64,000 nt of DNA, taken from contig NC_088330.1 of NCBI RefSeq assembly GCF_036884655.1, positions 28,601,001-28,665,000 on the forward strand, in the 5' to 3' direction. Position numbers and translations under genes: made by a program. Of the stretch, positions 1 to 16,186 are shown piece after piece (position 1 is the first letter of the stretch; every line of letters begins with the position of its first letter). The stretch comes from Musa acuminata AAA Group (Eukaryota; Streptophyta; Magnoliopsida; Zingiberales; Musaceae). Below the pieces are notes generated by a model. That model made no database searches, had not been told where the DNA came from, and saw only the letters and a list, made by a program, of their open reading frames with translations.

Positions 1-240
1 GATTCCTAATATTGTGACAACTACGGGGCAATTACTTAAATAAGGGAACACGAGTCTCATCAGAAGTGTTCTGAGGATGTTCCAGCTTATTAGAGAGATC
101 ATGACTCGAGGAGATGTAGTAGTGGAAAGGGTTCCATTCGAAGATAATATTGCAGATCCACTGACAAAGTCGTTGCCTCAGATTGTCTTTGAGCGTCACA
201 AGGGTCTGATGAGAATCAGACATATAGGTGATTTACTTTA
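1..240 (+). pseudogene. Copia RNase H, C-terminal remnant
   Basis: The last part of a Ty1/Copia polyprotein. Read across frames it gives the conserved tail of the RNase H domain: a CDN-like stretch near 15-30, then VVVERVPSEDNIADP, then a RIRHIGD-type end shortly before a stop near 240. The frame is broken near 30-75, so it is not translatable. A polypurine stretch at 241-255 and an LTR follow directly, as expected for the 3' end of an element. The rest of the element lies left of the window. Confidence 0.75.
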
Positions 241-255
241 GGTCAAATGGGAGAT

Positions 256-1470
256 TGCTAGTCATAGATGCCTAGCAAGCCAATCATGTGAGTGATGACA
301 CATGTGACTTGACACGGAATCTTTTTGTTTATTATATTTTAACGTTTATTACTTTATATTAACTATTACATATATACATATATATATTGTGATGTCCTTG
401 GATCTATGCAATGGGAATCAGATCATGATGAGATCACGATAATGTGATCGATTCACCTTTAAACACAAATCCTAAATAATCCCAGTCATAGGTTACTCGA
501 GAGGGACATCATGATAACCGGACAGACTGGTGTGTTGTATACCCATCCATAACTAGTCTCATAGTTGCTCATGTGGGGATACTAGAGATACAGTATAGGT
601 GATCATTGGAGAATGAGTTCACTGATTGATTCGCTTACAGAATGTTGGATGGTTGATGATGCTTTACTATCAAACAATAATTCTGTAGTCCTAGTGGTGT
701 ATCTGATACTTAGGCTTGAGACACCAAGGATGTCCTGTATGAGTGCTCAACTCTTTGATACCAGATTTATAGTTTTGGATGTCCCAGATCTAGTATAGCT
801 GGTCATTGAGAGTGGTAGTCGACCTTACGAGGGCTATTGAGTATCGATAGAGGATCATCCACTTTCGGCGTTATGAGAGAAATATTCTATGTGTTCTTGC
901 TCAAACAAATCCCTAGCTAGGGTCATTCTGATTGAGAGAGAAAGAATACTCTAGGAGAATTCGATTAGAGCGAGACTCGAGAAGAAACCGTATGAGTTTG
1001 ACAACACCATGACTGATATACGATCTCTGGGATATTAGATGGATAAGGGACTATAGGTATATGGTAACTGAGGACAGACAGGTCCAATGGATTGGATTCC
1101 CCTATATCGTTTGGGGACTACGGCATAGTGGCCTAGTACGTCCGTAGTTGATGAGTCGAGTGAATTATTATTTATATAATAATTCACTAAGTTAGAAGGA
1201 GTTCTAACAGGTATGACTCATAGTCAGCTCGATATTGGGTCTAGAGAGTCACACACATATGATATGTATTGCGATGAGTAGAGGTTCGGATATGAGATAT
1301 CCGCCGGAGCCCCTATCTTATTGGATATCCAATAAGCCCCTGAATTATTAGATCTCATGGACGAGATCCAACAAGAGCCTATGAGAGATTATTGGATAGA
1401 GATTCACTAATCTAAAAAGCTTGGGTAATTGGATATAGATCTACCACTAGGGGAGAATCCATTAGGGTTT
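256..1470 (+). mobile_element. Copia LTR, 3'-truncated (family A)
   Basis: Starts with TGCTAGTCATAG right after a polypurine tract. It shares its whole course (TTACTCGAGAGGGACATC, GAATGAGTTCACTGATTGAT, AATTATTATTTATATAATAATTCACT) with ten other fragments in the window, which I call family A. Complete members are about 1.6-1.7 kb. Here similarity stops at about 1470, just after CCATTAGGGTT, so the last 300-400 bp are missing. The length suits the Tork/Angela type of Copia, which is an inference. Confidence 0.8.
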
Positions 1471-4672
<3,202 letters not shown>

Positions 4673-6477
4673 GCCATCCGGAGTGGAGCCTCAAGAAGCA
4701 TTATTCTTGAGGAAGATTTCAGCCCTGTTTTCTTTAATTTGTTGAAGATTAATTTTGTCATGAAACAGTACACCGTTGCATTGAGTATCTATACTGCAAA
4801 TTTCATTCCAATTTTGCTTGGAAAGCGTAAATTTTGTTTCCTTTGCTATTTTTCTTAATTAGTCTTGATTGTGTAATCTCTTACTAACACATATATTCCT
4901 AGCACCGAAACTTGTTAATGAACTGTGGTTTTCTTGCATTTTCTTTGAACCCCGATAAAGTGACAGTGATCATATGATTCACCTATCGAAGGTTTTACAT
5001 GAAACTTTGTTGGGAGCAAATTATCACCCAAATTAAAAGATTTTTTACTATAACCACTTCTGTTTTGTTTTATCTTACTGAAAAATGAGAATTCCATTCT
5101 CTAGACTCTAATGGCCATGATGCTTCAATATGATGTTCCAATGGCAACATGGCTATCTTCCTTGCATTATCGCAAATAAAAGTTTTTCGCCTTTAGTTAT
5201 TTGTCCTTTCCCAAAATGCTAGTTTAGTTCGACCTAGATAGAGGAGGATGTTTCAATCCCAAGGAGGGATCACAAAAGGCTTAGGTAAGCCTTAATAGTC
5301 GTTGTCGCCTTTCCCTTGATGATAATAAGACGTTAGGATCAACCTTGCTTTTATGTTCATTATTTTTATTTAGCTAATTTAGCAGAGTAAAGATTTTGAT
5401 TACTTCAAAGAAAGATCGTGATTGAATCCACTTTTTCACAAAAAAAAAAACTATCAATTACCTTTAACTTCTTTAATAACTTGGAGGCAGGTTTGTGAGT
5501 GTTTTGACCGAGCTAAACGTTAGTGTGTCTGGATTAAAAGTTTGATTGGTAGCTATCTATGGTACTTTTGTCTAAACCATAGTGATTATAGCTTTCACAA
5601 ACATCATACCCTAAGTGGTTCCCTTGTTTTATCATTAAAACAAATGATTATTGTCCCATTAATGTGGCTAAGGGCCTATATGGCACAACCCATCTATTTC
5701 TCTCCCTTATTTCTCTCTCTTAAGGCTTGATTGTGATGGCTCGTTTGACCGAGACATTAGTCTGACAAACTTATTCGGATGGTTGAATTATTAAAAAATT
5801 AAGAATGCGAGGATTTACTTTCTCAATTCTTAATAGAATGAGTGAAACCGAATACCTCGATCTTTAATTTTATTCAACAGTAACAGTAGAGTTCTCAAAT
5901 ATTATTAAGTTTAAAAATCATTCAAATAAATTTAATAAAAGATAATAGTTATCAAATTCTTACTAATGATGATCCATACTATTGAAAATATATTATCTGC
6001 TTTATTTTTTATTAAAATATCAATAAAAAATAAAAATAATATGAACCTACTTAGATATGATAACTAAGTGGAAGAAGAATCGATGGACAAATTTTACGGA
6101 GGAATGATCCAAAAACTTTAAAGTCTACAAAACGATGCTTATTAAAGCTCCAACAAACATCCACCCAATTCAAATAGTATAAGATATTTGAGAGACTAGC
6201 GCATACTAAAGATAGTCTTTTTTTCATCTGAATGATCTATAGGAACCAACAGAGATCAACACAACTCAACCGACAACACACCAGAATTAGAGTCATTAGC
6301 GAGTTGAAGCAATATGGCATATCAAAGTTCAATTACTCAACGAAGGCAGAAGATTAAAGACTTAGCAAGTGGGAGCCAAGAGGTGTATTATAGCTAGAGT
6401 AGAAGATTAAAGACTTAGCAAAGGCGAGGAGATGCAAAGGCTTTAATGAGGACATTGAAGGAATAAGTGGGAGAGAA
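4673..6477. other. Intergenic DNA, ending in probable Gypsy 3' sequence
   Basis: 4673-4850 is probably the 3' untranslated region of the RPL17 pseudogene. 4850-6060 shows no gene and no repeat I can name. From about 6060 the sequence leads into the LTR at 6478. It contains a short direct repeat (AGAAGATTAAAGACTTAGCA at about 6348 and 6403) and ends in a purine-rich stretch (AAGTGGGAGAGA) like a polypurine tract, so this part is probably the 3' end of a Gypsy element. Confidence 0.45.
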
Positions 6478-6925
6478 TGTCACGGACAAAATTGTAAACA
6501 AGGTGTTTCATGTAATGCTCATGTATGTCCATGTCTTTCAGTTTTATTCATGTTTTGCACAACATGGAGAGGGTCGGACGTAGGCTTATTAGTCCTATTT
6601 TTTATTGGCTTTGGTGGCTTTTAGGATTGTAAATTAATGTTGCATCATGTGGGCACTTGTAGGTATCTCGGTCTGTAGTGGACTATTTTAGGTCTTTTGT
6701 TGTGCGACTACTCATGACTTATAAAGTCTATGTTTATAATTTGCATTGGTTATAAAGTGTTTACTGAAATAATTACTTCTGGATTCCAAGTGAAATGATT
6801 TCTTTAACCCGTTTTCTCTTTTGTATGTCCTAAGAAACCATAGAAAGTTTCGAAAAGACTAACATTTACGAACGGACATACAAGGATGTCACACGACTTA
6901 GATAAAATCAGTTAAGTTCGTGATA
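6478..6925 (+). mobile_element. Probable Ty3/Gypsy LTR
   Basis: The segment begins TGTCACGGACA after a polypurine-like stretch and ends near GTTCGTGATA, so its ends are imperfect inverted repeats. Inside are a promoter-like CTTATAAAGTC and downstream TTATAAAG motifs. There is no primer-binding site after the end and no second LTR, so it is the 3' LTR of a decayed element or a solo LTR. The Gypsy assignment is from recall of similar plant LTRs; no pol domain is present nearby. Confidence 0.5.
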
Positions 6926-7718
6926 ACCCGTCGGCTCCCCCTCCATTGCCGCCCCGCCCCACCCCCCGCCCCCCAACCTAACTAGTGGAGGCATAGTGAG
7001 GAGGTGGCCCTATCGATCGATTCCCCTATGAGGTTTGCTTCCTCTCGTTCAGGAGATCGACGGGTAGAGGTAGAGTAGGCTAAAACCCTTGAGCTCGAGC
7101 AACAACATCTCATCCCCAATTTTCTTTGGATACTTTAGGGGCTGAACATTTGCCATTTCTTATGGCTCATTGCCTTTTTTTTTTTTTAATAATGAGAATT
7201 TTGCCAATCTAACATAATTTTTATCATTACGATGGGGTGGTCACTAGGAGAAGGGGTCACGTGTCCCCAATTGGAACTTACCGATTCAAGTCAGCCAAGG
7301 GAGGCCAGAAACAATGCCTTATACACCCTACTATGGCCAAGGGCCTCTGAGGTCTACCAAAGATCTTCTCTCTTACACCCATAAGCACTTGGTCATGGTG
7401 AGCATCGAAATTTGCTACTTTTGATAATCTTTAAGTTTCAAATATTTCTAATCCTACTGCATTGTTTTGTAGCACTAGTGGCTTACAACGTTGATTTTTT
7501 ATCAAGCCCAAGATTCCTCAACTGTCATCAATCATCTTCTATGGAAGGTCAAAGCTCTTAAAAAGGAAAAAGATAACATGGTAGTCAAGAGATCTTATTA
7601 GAAGGACATGTCGACTTGGCTCTAGGCCTAGGTTGATGAGCTATACGGCATGGTTTTGGTAACGGAGGAATCGACAATGGTGCTCCAACAATAGGCCAAG
7701 TCTTGATAGGGTTGGTCA
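6926..7718. other. Unassigned DNA with a C-rich stretch
   Basis: No coding region is supported. 6938-6976 is very C-rich, with runs of CCCC. 7220-7400 and 7500-7700 look like decayed coding sequence of an older repeat but match no domain I can name. The segment ends where a Copia LTR begins at 7719. Confidence 0.4.
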
Positions 7719-8042
7719 TGCTAGTCATAGGTGCCCTATAAACTAATCACGTGAGTAATAACATATATGACACGCTATGTAGTCTTTTTACTTATTATTA
7801 TTATTGATATTTTTGCACATTATGTTACCTGTTACATATATTGTGATGTGCTTAGATATATGCAATAGGAATTATACCATGATGAGATCATGATAATGAG
7901 ACCAATTCACCTATAAACATAGACACTAAATGTTCTCGATCATAGGTTACTCGAGAGGGACATCAAGATAGCTGGACAAATTGATGTGTTATATACTCAT
8001 CCATATGATGGAGACTATTGGTCTCATAGTTGCTTGTGTGAG
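7719..8042 (+). mobile_element. Copia LTR family A, 5' fragment
   Basis: Begins TGCTAGTCATAGGTGCC and follows the family A LTR for 324 bp, up to the GTCTCATAGTTGCT region. There it is cut by the start of a minus-strand LTR at 8043. The remaining part is not found further right in a way that shows a clean insertion. Confidence 0.75.
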
Positions 8043-9733
8043 TGTTGGGAAACCTGGGGCAGCATCATATGCGTAGCCAAAGAATAAAAAATAAAAATCT
8101 CAAATTTCATGTAGAAAAAGATTTCTTGTTGTCGTGCAAAGATTGATATGTAAAAACTCACAAAACCGAAAACTACACATATATAAAATATGCATTAACT
8201 AGGGAGATCATATATCCCTAAAAACTTACTGATTTGTAGGAGAGGATGAAGGAGGTCAAATATCCTCCTTTCTAGTAGTGATTCACATGGTAGATGTGGC
8301 GAAAACACTCTTCAAATCACTACATGATCTTCCACTCTACGCGCACCGCGTGATTAAGAAGGGGTCACCTCTTTTTGCTATTTATATGCCCCAAACTAGG
8401 GCTGTCGGCTTAGGAGGAAAGGGAGGGAGGAGAATAGGAGGTGACAGCCAAAAGGAGTCTAGTCTATGCCCCCTTTGGTTCCCTCCTATTTATAGAGGTC
8501 CTTGTCAACTTAACCCTAATAGATCCTACCCGATTGGGTATTGGATCTTCATTTAACTACCCAAGCCTTTTGGATTAGTAGATTTCTACTCAATAATCTC
8601 TTATTGGCTCTTAGTGGATCTTATCCACAAGATCCAATCATTCATGGACTTATTGGATATCCAAAAAGATAGGGGCTCCAGTGGATATCTCATATCCAAA
8701 CCTCTACTCGTCGTAACACCTACCATATGTATGTAACCCTCTAGGCCCAATATCAAGCTGACTACAAGTCATACCTATCAGAACTCCTTCTAACTCAATG
8801 AATTATTATCTTCATAATAATTCACTCGACTCATTGACTACGAACATATTATGCCACTACGCCGTATTCCCCAAATGATATAGGGGAATCTAATTCATTG
8901 AACATATTTATCTTCAGTTAACGTGTATCTATAGTCCTTTATCTATCTAATATCACAAAGATTGTATACCATATATAGTGTTGTCAAGCTCATATGGAAT
9001 CTACTCGAGTCTCGCTCTAATCGGATTATCTCGAATAACTCTTTCTCTCTTAATCCGAATGACCCTGGCCATGGATTTGCCTGACCAATGACATATATGA
9101 TATTTTTCTTGTGATACCATGAGTAGATGATCCTCTATCGACACTCAATTACCCTCGTATGGTTGATTACCACTCTCGATGACCAGCTATGCTAGATTTG
9201 GAACTTCCTAACCTATAAGTACGGTATCAAAGAGTTGAATACTCATACAGACCATCCTTGATGTTCTAGTCTAAGGACCAGATACACAATTGAGATAATG
9301 GAATCACTATATGACAATGAGACATCATCAACCATCCAGCATTTCATGAGCGGATCAATCAGTGAACTCATTCTCCAATAAGTACTTGCATTGTATCCCT
9401 AGTGTCCCCTTATGAGTAGCTATGAGATCAGCCACTCCTATCATATGGTAGGGTATATAATACACCAATCTGTTCGATTATTTTGATGTCTCTCTCAAGT
9501 AACCTACGATTAGGATTATTTAGTATCTGTGTTTAAAAGTGAATCGGTCTCATTATCGTGATCTCATCACGATCTGATTCTCATTGCACAGATCAATGGA
9601 CATCACAATATATGCAACAGATAATATAAAGTAAGAAAAATATCAATAAATAATAATAAGTAAAAAAAAGTGTGTAGCGTGTCACACGTGCTATCACTCA
9701 CATGATTAGCTTACACGGCACCTATGACTAGCA
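8043..9733 (-). mobile_element. Copia LTR family A, complete (3' LTR of a minus-strand element)
   Basis: A full-length LTR of 1691 bp on the minus strand. Its ends are TG...CA (TGTTGGGAAACC at 8043 and ACTAGCA at 9733 as read on the plus strand). A polypurine tract (its complement is CTCTCCCACTTGACCT, 9734-9749) sits immediately inside, so this is the 3' LTR of the minus-strand Copia body that follows. It is the best reference copy of the LTR family in the window. Confidence 0.85.
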
Positions 9734-9747
9734 CTCTCCCACTTGAC

Positions 9748-10167
9748 CTAAAGCCAATCACCTATGTGTCGTATCCCCATCAAAATCCTATGATGCTTAA
9801 AGACAATATTAGATAATGGTTTCATTAGTAGATCTGCAATGTTATCTTCAGATGAAACTCTTTCCACTATTACATCTTCATGAGCTATGATATCTTTGAT
9901 TAGGCAGAACCTCCTCAGAATATGCTTGGACTTACGATGAAATCTAGGTTCCTTTGCTTGAACAATCGTCACGTTGTTGTCACAATATAAGGCAATCGGG
10001 TCCTCGTTGCCTAGCACAATTCTCATATCTTTAATAAACTTTTTCATCCAAACTCCCTCCTTTGTTGCTTTTACCGTAACAATGTACTTAGCTGCTATGG
10101 TCGAGTTAGCAGTAGTATCTTGCTTGGAACTCTTCCAGCATACTGCTCCTCCATTCAGGTTAAACAC
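9748..10167 (-). pseudogene. Copia RNase H domain fragment, open for 139 codons
   Basis: The C-terminal RNase H domain of a Ty1/Copia polyprotein, which removes genomic RNA during reverse transcription. Visible motifs are GGAVCWKSSKQDT, then a degenerate STIAAKYI (usually S-T-x-A-E-Y), LYCDNN, HRKSKHILRR, SSEDNIAD and the terminal MGIRHIGDWL before the stop. The catalytic Glu of the AEY-type motif is replaced by Lys, so activity is doubtful. The fragment continues upstream into a broken RT region, ends next to the polypurine tract, and is followed by the LTR at 8043-9733. Confidence 0.8.
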
Positions 10168-11424
10168 ATCTCCTGAGTTAGACTTGCTATTATTGACATT
10201 GGATTAAAAATTTTAGTCTATGTAGCCCTAAACCCTAAGGATACTTCCTTCATATATCAGTAAAAGATCCTTAATCATTCTCAAGTACTTAAGGATACAT
10301 TTTATCACATTTCACTATTTCAAACCTATATCCGCTTGATATATGCTCGTAACACTCAGAGCATGTGTTATATCAGACTTGATACATAGCATAGTATATA
10401 TGATATATTCTATCGCTAAGGCATAGTATATCCTATCCATATCTGCCCTTTCTTTAGAAGTCTTTGTGGATAAATTCCTAAAAAGTCATATTCTATGTCC
10501 TATCAGTATGAGACTCTATTGAAATTTTTCATGCTAAAACTTTTGACAATTGTGTTTATGTACCTGGATTGGGATAAGTCAAGCATCATCTTAGATCTAT
10601 CTATATAGATCCAAATCCCTAAGATATATTATGCTTCCCTTGAGTCCTCCATGGATAAATGTCTAGATATCTATGTTTTTATTGTGGAGAATATTCTTGC
10701 ATCATTCCCAATGATTAGGATGTCATCCACATATAGCACCAAAAAGGTGGTAGCGCTCTCACTTACCTTTTTGTACACACAAGACTCATCTTCATTCTTA
10801 ACAAAGTCATAAGATCTGATTGTCTCATCAAATCTTATATTCCAACTTCGGGAAGCTTACTTTAGTCCATAGATGGACTTAAGTAACCTGCTTACTTTAT
10901 CTAGACTTTTTTTCTAACACGAATCCCTCAAGTTGTATCGTATGCATCTCCTTCTTGAGGTTGCTAATGAGGAATATGGTTTTCATATCCATCTACTAGA
11001 TCTCATAATCATAGTATACTAAAATAGACAATAGAATTCAGATGAATTTTAATATAGCTATAGGTGAGAAGGTTTTATCATATTCAACACATTGCTTTTG
11101 ATGATACCAATTAGCCACTAGCCTTACTTTATAGGTCTCCACCTTTTCATCTACTTCGATCTTATTCTTGAAGATTTACTTACAACCAATGGATATGATA
11201 TCCTTAGGTGCATAAATAAGGTTTCAAACCTTGTTGGAGTACATGAAATCCATTTCAGAATTCATGGCTTCTTGCCACTTCCTAGAGTATATACTCGTAA
11301 TAACCTCCTCTTAGGTCTGAGGATCAATATCCTCAACATCCTCTCTTCTGATATGTTCCACATATCTCTCAAGAGAATGGAGTACTCTACCGAACATATA
11401 TAAAGTAAGAACTTGTGTGATAAG
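10168..11424 (-). pseudogene. Copia reverse transcriptase and linker, broken
   Basis: Minus-strand continuation of the same Copia body. The catalytic YVDD motif is encoded by the complement of 10722-10733, followed by I-L-I-I-G-N, the usual Copia sequence. Further right the minus strand carries a degenerate K-W-I-F-K-K-K-type segment (about 11150-11190) and the linker between integrase and RT (about 11280-11400). Stops and small indels break every frame. The body ends at 11424, where a plus-strand LTR begins, so integrase, protease and gag of this copy are missing. Confidence 0.75.
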
Positions 11425-13017
11425 TACTAGTCATAGGTGCCCTGCAAGCCAATCACTTGAGTGATGACACGTGTGACTTGACACATAGTCTTTTTGCTTG
11501 TTATTATTATTTAGTATTTTATCACTTTATATTGTCTATTGCTCGAATATATTTTGATGTACATAGATCTGTGCAATGAGAATTGGATCGTGATGAGATC
11601 ACGATAATAAGACCGATTCGCCTTTAAATACAAATCCTAAATAATCCTGATCATAGGTTACTCAAGAGGGACATTAAGATAATCGGACAGACTGGTGTGC
11701 TATATACCCGTCCATATGATGGATGTAACTGGTCTCATAGCTGCTCGTGTGGGGACACTAAGGATACAATACAAGTGCTCATTGGGGAATGAGTTTACTT
11801 ACTGATCCACTTACGAAATGCTGGATGGTTGATGATGTCAGATTGTTAGACAATTATTTCGTAGTCTCAGTGGTGTATCTGGTCCTTAGACTTGAGACAC
11901 CAAGGATGTCATGTATGAGTAGTTCATTCTTTGATACCAGACTTATATGTCTGGAGGTTCTAGATCTACCACAACCTGTCATCGGGATTGGTAGCCAACC
12001 TTATGAGGACTATTGAGTATTAATAGAGGATCATCCACTCTTAGTGTCATGAGAGAAATATCTCATATATTCTTACTCAGATAAATCCCTAGCTAGAGTC
12101 ATTCGAATTGAAAGAGAAAGAGTTCTCTGAGAGAATCCGATTAGAGCGAGACTCAAGCAAAAACCATATGAGTCTGAAAGTACCATGCCTAGTATACGGT
12201 CTCTGGGATATTAAATGGATGAGTGACTATAGGTATACGGTAACTGAGGACAGATAGGTCAAATGGATTGGATTCCCCTGTATCGTTTGAGGACTACAGC
12301 ATAATGGCCTAGTACGTTTATAGTCGATGAGCCGAGTGAATTATTATGAAGATAATAATTCACTGAGCTAGAAGGAGTTCTGAAATATATGACTCATGGC
12401 CAGCTCAATATTGGGCCTAGAGGGTTGTATACATATAGTAGGCATTGCGATGAGTAGAGGTTCGAATATGAGATATCCGTCGGAGCCCCTATCTTATTGG
12501 ATTAAGCCCCTGAATTATTGGATCCTATGAATGACATCCAATAAGAGCCAATGAGATATTATTGGATAGAGATCCACTAATCTAAGAGGCTTGGGTAGTT
12601 GGATGGAGATCCAATACTAAATAGGGTAGCTTCCATTATGGTTAAGTTGACATTGAACCTTTATAAATAGGAGGAAACCAATAGTTTATAGGCTAGAGCC
12701 TTTTTGGGTTACCTCTTCTATTCTCCTCCTCATATAGCAGGCTTCGAGTTTTGAAGAACATCGTTGCAACCCTACTGTGTGGATCACCGCTAGAGAGATG
12801 TATGCTTGACTTCCTTCACCCTCTCCTAAAGATTTGCATGGATTCGGGGATATACGATCTCCCAAAGTAATATAATGTTTCATATATGCAATTTTAAGTT
12901 TCACGGTTTTTGTGCACCAATCTTCGCACGTTGACGAACATATCGTTGGAAAATTGGGGATTTTCTTTTTAATGTTCTTCCACTACTCATGTGATGTCAC
13001 CCCTAGATTTCCCTACA
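11425..13017 (+). mobile_element. Copia LTR family A, near-complete
   Basis: Runs from TACTAGTCATAGG (start TG mutated to TA) to CCCTACA, 1593 bp, with all family A landmarks including a CTTTATAAATAGGA promoter-like box near 12659. No primer-binding site follows and no target duplication is visible, so it is a solo or rearranged LTR. It faces a minus-strand LTR starting 32 bp later. Confidence 0.8.
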
Positions 13018-13049
13018 CTAGGTACCTGAATAGGCTCATACTGTGGAAT

Positions 13050-14661
13050 GGTTATAAGGAAATCTAGGGGCAACATTACATGCACAACGGAATAACAAAA
13101 AACAAAAATCCTTAAATTTCTTAGAAATTATGTTCATCGTCGTGCGAAGATTGGTGTGCAAAATCCACAAAACTGAAAACTACATATAAGAAAGATTATA
13201 TTATCTATTGAGATCGTATATCCCTAAATCTCTATAGATCTATATGAGAGGGTGAAAGAGGTCAAGCGTTCTCCTCTCTAGCGATGATCTATACAGTAGG
13301 GCTACGACGATGCTCCTCAAATCTTTAGGCTTGCGATCTGAGGAGACGAAGGGGAGAGAAGAATAGGAGATAACAACTAAGAGAAGCTCTAGCCTTTGAA
13401 CCTTTAGTTCCCTTCTATTTAAAGAGGTCCTCAGTCAACTTAACCCTAATTGATCCTACTTGGGTATTGGATCTCCATCCAACTACTAAAGCCTCCTAGA
13501 TTAGTGGATCTATATCCAATAATCTCTTATTGACTCTTATTAAATCTCATCCATAGGATCCAATAATTCATGAGCTTATTAGATATCCAATACGATATGG
13601 GTTCTGACGGATATCTCATATTCGAATCTCTACTCATCGCAATGCCTATAATATGTGTATGACTCTCTAGGTCCAATATCGAGCTGGCTGCGAGTCATAC
13701 CTATTAGAACTCCTTCTAGCTCAATGAATGATTATCTTCATAATAATTCACTCGACTCATCGGTTGCGAATGTTCTAGGCCACTACGCTGCAATCCCTAG
13801 ATGATATAGGAAAATCGAATTCATTGGATATATCTGTCCTTAGTTACCATGTATCTATAGTCCCTCATCCATCTAATATCTTAGATACCGTATACCGAGC
13901 ATGGTACTATCGGGCCCATACAATTTTCACTCAAATCTCGCTCTAATTGGATTCTTCCGAAGAACTCTTTCTCTCTCAATCTGAAAGACCCTAGCTAGGG
14001 GTTTATCTAAGTAAGAACATATGGGATATTTCTCTCATGACATCGAGAGTGAATGATCCTCTATCGACACTTAAGAGTCCTCGTAAGGTTGACTACCACT
14101 CCTGATGACCGGCTGTGCTAGATCTGAAACTTCCAGACCTATAAGTCTGGTATCAAAGAGTGGAGTACTCATATAGGACATCCTTGGTGTCTCAAGTCTA
14201 AGGACCAGATACACCACTGAGACTACAGAATTATTGTTTGACAATAAGGCATTATCAACCATCCAGTATTCCATGAGCGGATCAATAAGTGAACTCATTC
14301 TCCAACGAGCACCTGCACTATAGCCCTAGTGTCCCCACATGAGCAACTATGAAACCAACCGCCTTTATTATATGTACGGGTATATAGTACACTAGTTTGT
14401 TTGGTTATCTTGATGTCCCTCTTGAGCAACCTATGACCGGGATTATTTAGGATCTATGTTTAAAGGTGAATCAGTCTCATTATCGTGATCTCATCATGAC
14501 CTGATTCCCATTGCACAGATCCATGGACATCGTAATATATTCATGCAATAGGCAATATAAAGTGATAAAATATTAAATAATATAATAAGCAGAAAAAATG
14601 CATATCATGTCACACGTGTCATCACTCATGTGATTGGCTCGTAGGGCACCTATGACCAACA
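13050..14661 (-). mobile_element. Copia LTR family A, near-complete (3' LTR of a minus-strand element)
   Basis: A minus-strand LTR of about 1.6 kb. On the plus strand it starts in a degraded GTTATAAGGAAATC and ends in TATGACCAACA at 14661. The complement of a polypurine tract (14662-14677) follows, then RNase H coding sequence, so it is the 3' LTR of the minus-strand Copia remnant at 14662-15229. Confidence 0.8.
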
Positions 14662-15229
14662 ATCTTTCACTTGATCTAAAGCCAATCACCCATGTGTCTG
14701 ATCCCCATTAGACCCCTTTGATGCTCATAAACAATATGAGACAACGGCTTTGTTAGTGGATCTGCAATGTTATCTTTGGATGGAACTCTTTCTACTACTA
14801 CATATCCTCAAGTCACAATCTCTTTGATTAGATGGAACCTCCTCATAACATGCTTAGACTTTTTATGAGACTGAGTTCTTTTGCATGGTCAATCACCCCC
14901 TTATTGTCACAATATAAGAGAATCAGTTCCTCGCTGCCCGGCACGACTCTTAGATTTGTGATGAACTTCTTCATCCAGACTCTCTCCTTTGCTGCCTCCA
15001 CTATAGCAATGTATTCCGCCTTTGTGGTCGAGTCAGCAGTAGTATCTTACTTGGAACTCTTCCAGCATACTGCTCCTCCATTCATGGTGTACATATACCT
15101 CAAATTCAACTTGCTATCATCAACATCGGATTGAAAACTCAAGTCTATATAGCCTTCAACCCTGAGGCTACTACCTCCATATACCAGTAAAATATCCTTA
15201 GTCATTCTCAAATACTTAAGGATACATTT
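14662..15229 (-). pseudogene. Copia RNase H remnant
   Basis: Minus-strand sequence encoding the RNase H tail of Copia. Complements of the LYCDNKG-like motif, the MKKF segment, the tract before SSKxDT and the GGAVCW motif all occur in order. Frames are interrupted by stops and indels. At about 15230 the sequence jumps directly into gag/protease sequence, so RT and integrase have been deleted from this copy. Confidence 0.7.
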
Positions 15230-16186
15230 ACCTCATTTCCTCTTTGATACACTTACATTCATGATATGTAGAACAGTGTCTAGCAAAAACAAACTATTAT
15301 GCAATGTTCCTCTCGTGATGATCTCATCATTTAATATTACGGAATAATCATTTAAAAAAAAAACTAATTTATATCCACTAACTGTCAAACATGACATGAA
15401 AATAATATTTTTTTAGAATAACATAAGCAAAATAACATGTATCTAACGTAATAATGGCTCCACTAAGCAGATGTAGGGTGACCTCGCCAACAACTATTAT
15501 ATCAACTTTTGCTCCATTGCCCATCTTGAGGTTCATCTCACCTGTCGCCAATCTCCTAGGTCTTGCTAGAACCTACAATGAATTGCAAATATGATAAGCA
15601 CTATCGATATCCAATACACATGTGTTATCATAAGAGTTTGACAAATGGAGACTGATCATGAATGTACCTGAAGCTTCTCCAAGCTTCTATTTCGCCCTCT
15701 CTACATTGTACTATTTGCAGTTCCTCTTTCAGTGCTCATATTTGCTGCAATGAATACACTGGCCTTTGTCCATTTTTAGGTCCTTTTTAGTAAACTTTTT
15801 TTTACCTGATATACCCTTGCCCTTACCCTTCTTAAGGGACTTTTCTACTTTCCTTTTTTTGTCTCACTAGTATAGAGAATTGGCTTCTCTTTCTTAATAG
15901 TACTATCTGCCTCCCTCAATATATTGAGGAGCTTATGAAGAGTCATCTCAAGCTTGTTCATATTAAAATTCATTATGAACTGTGAAAAGAAATTTGGTAG
16001 AGACTAAAACACAAGATCCACACACAGGTTATCCTCTAGGATCATTCCCAATCCTATGAGTTTCTCTACCCACTCAATCATCTTTAGGACATGGTTCTGA
16101 ACCGGTGTCCCCTCAGTCATCCTAATGCAGAAGAGGCTCTTAGATATCTTATATCGTTGAGTCCTTCCCTATTCCTTAAATAGTTT
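15230..16186 (-). pseudogene. Copia gag nucleocapsid and protease remnant
   Basis: Minus-strand sequence containing a CCHC zinc-knuckle (C-I-H-C, then E-H, then R-N-C; about 15705-15765 on the plus strand) with an in-frame stop inside it. Downstream is a Copia aspartic-protease segment reading VLDIDSAYHICNSL, where the usual D-T-G has become D-I-D, then K-M-G-N-G-A. C-rich complements near 15790-15870 encode the lysine-rich tail of gag. The N-terminal part of gag is missing; the fragment stops at about 16186, where plus-strand integrase begins. Confidence 0.7.

Noticed and set aside
8278..8556. 92-codon open frame within a Copia LTR
   Set aside because: Part of a non-coding LTR; the frame is not conserved in other copies.
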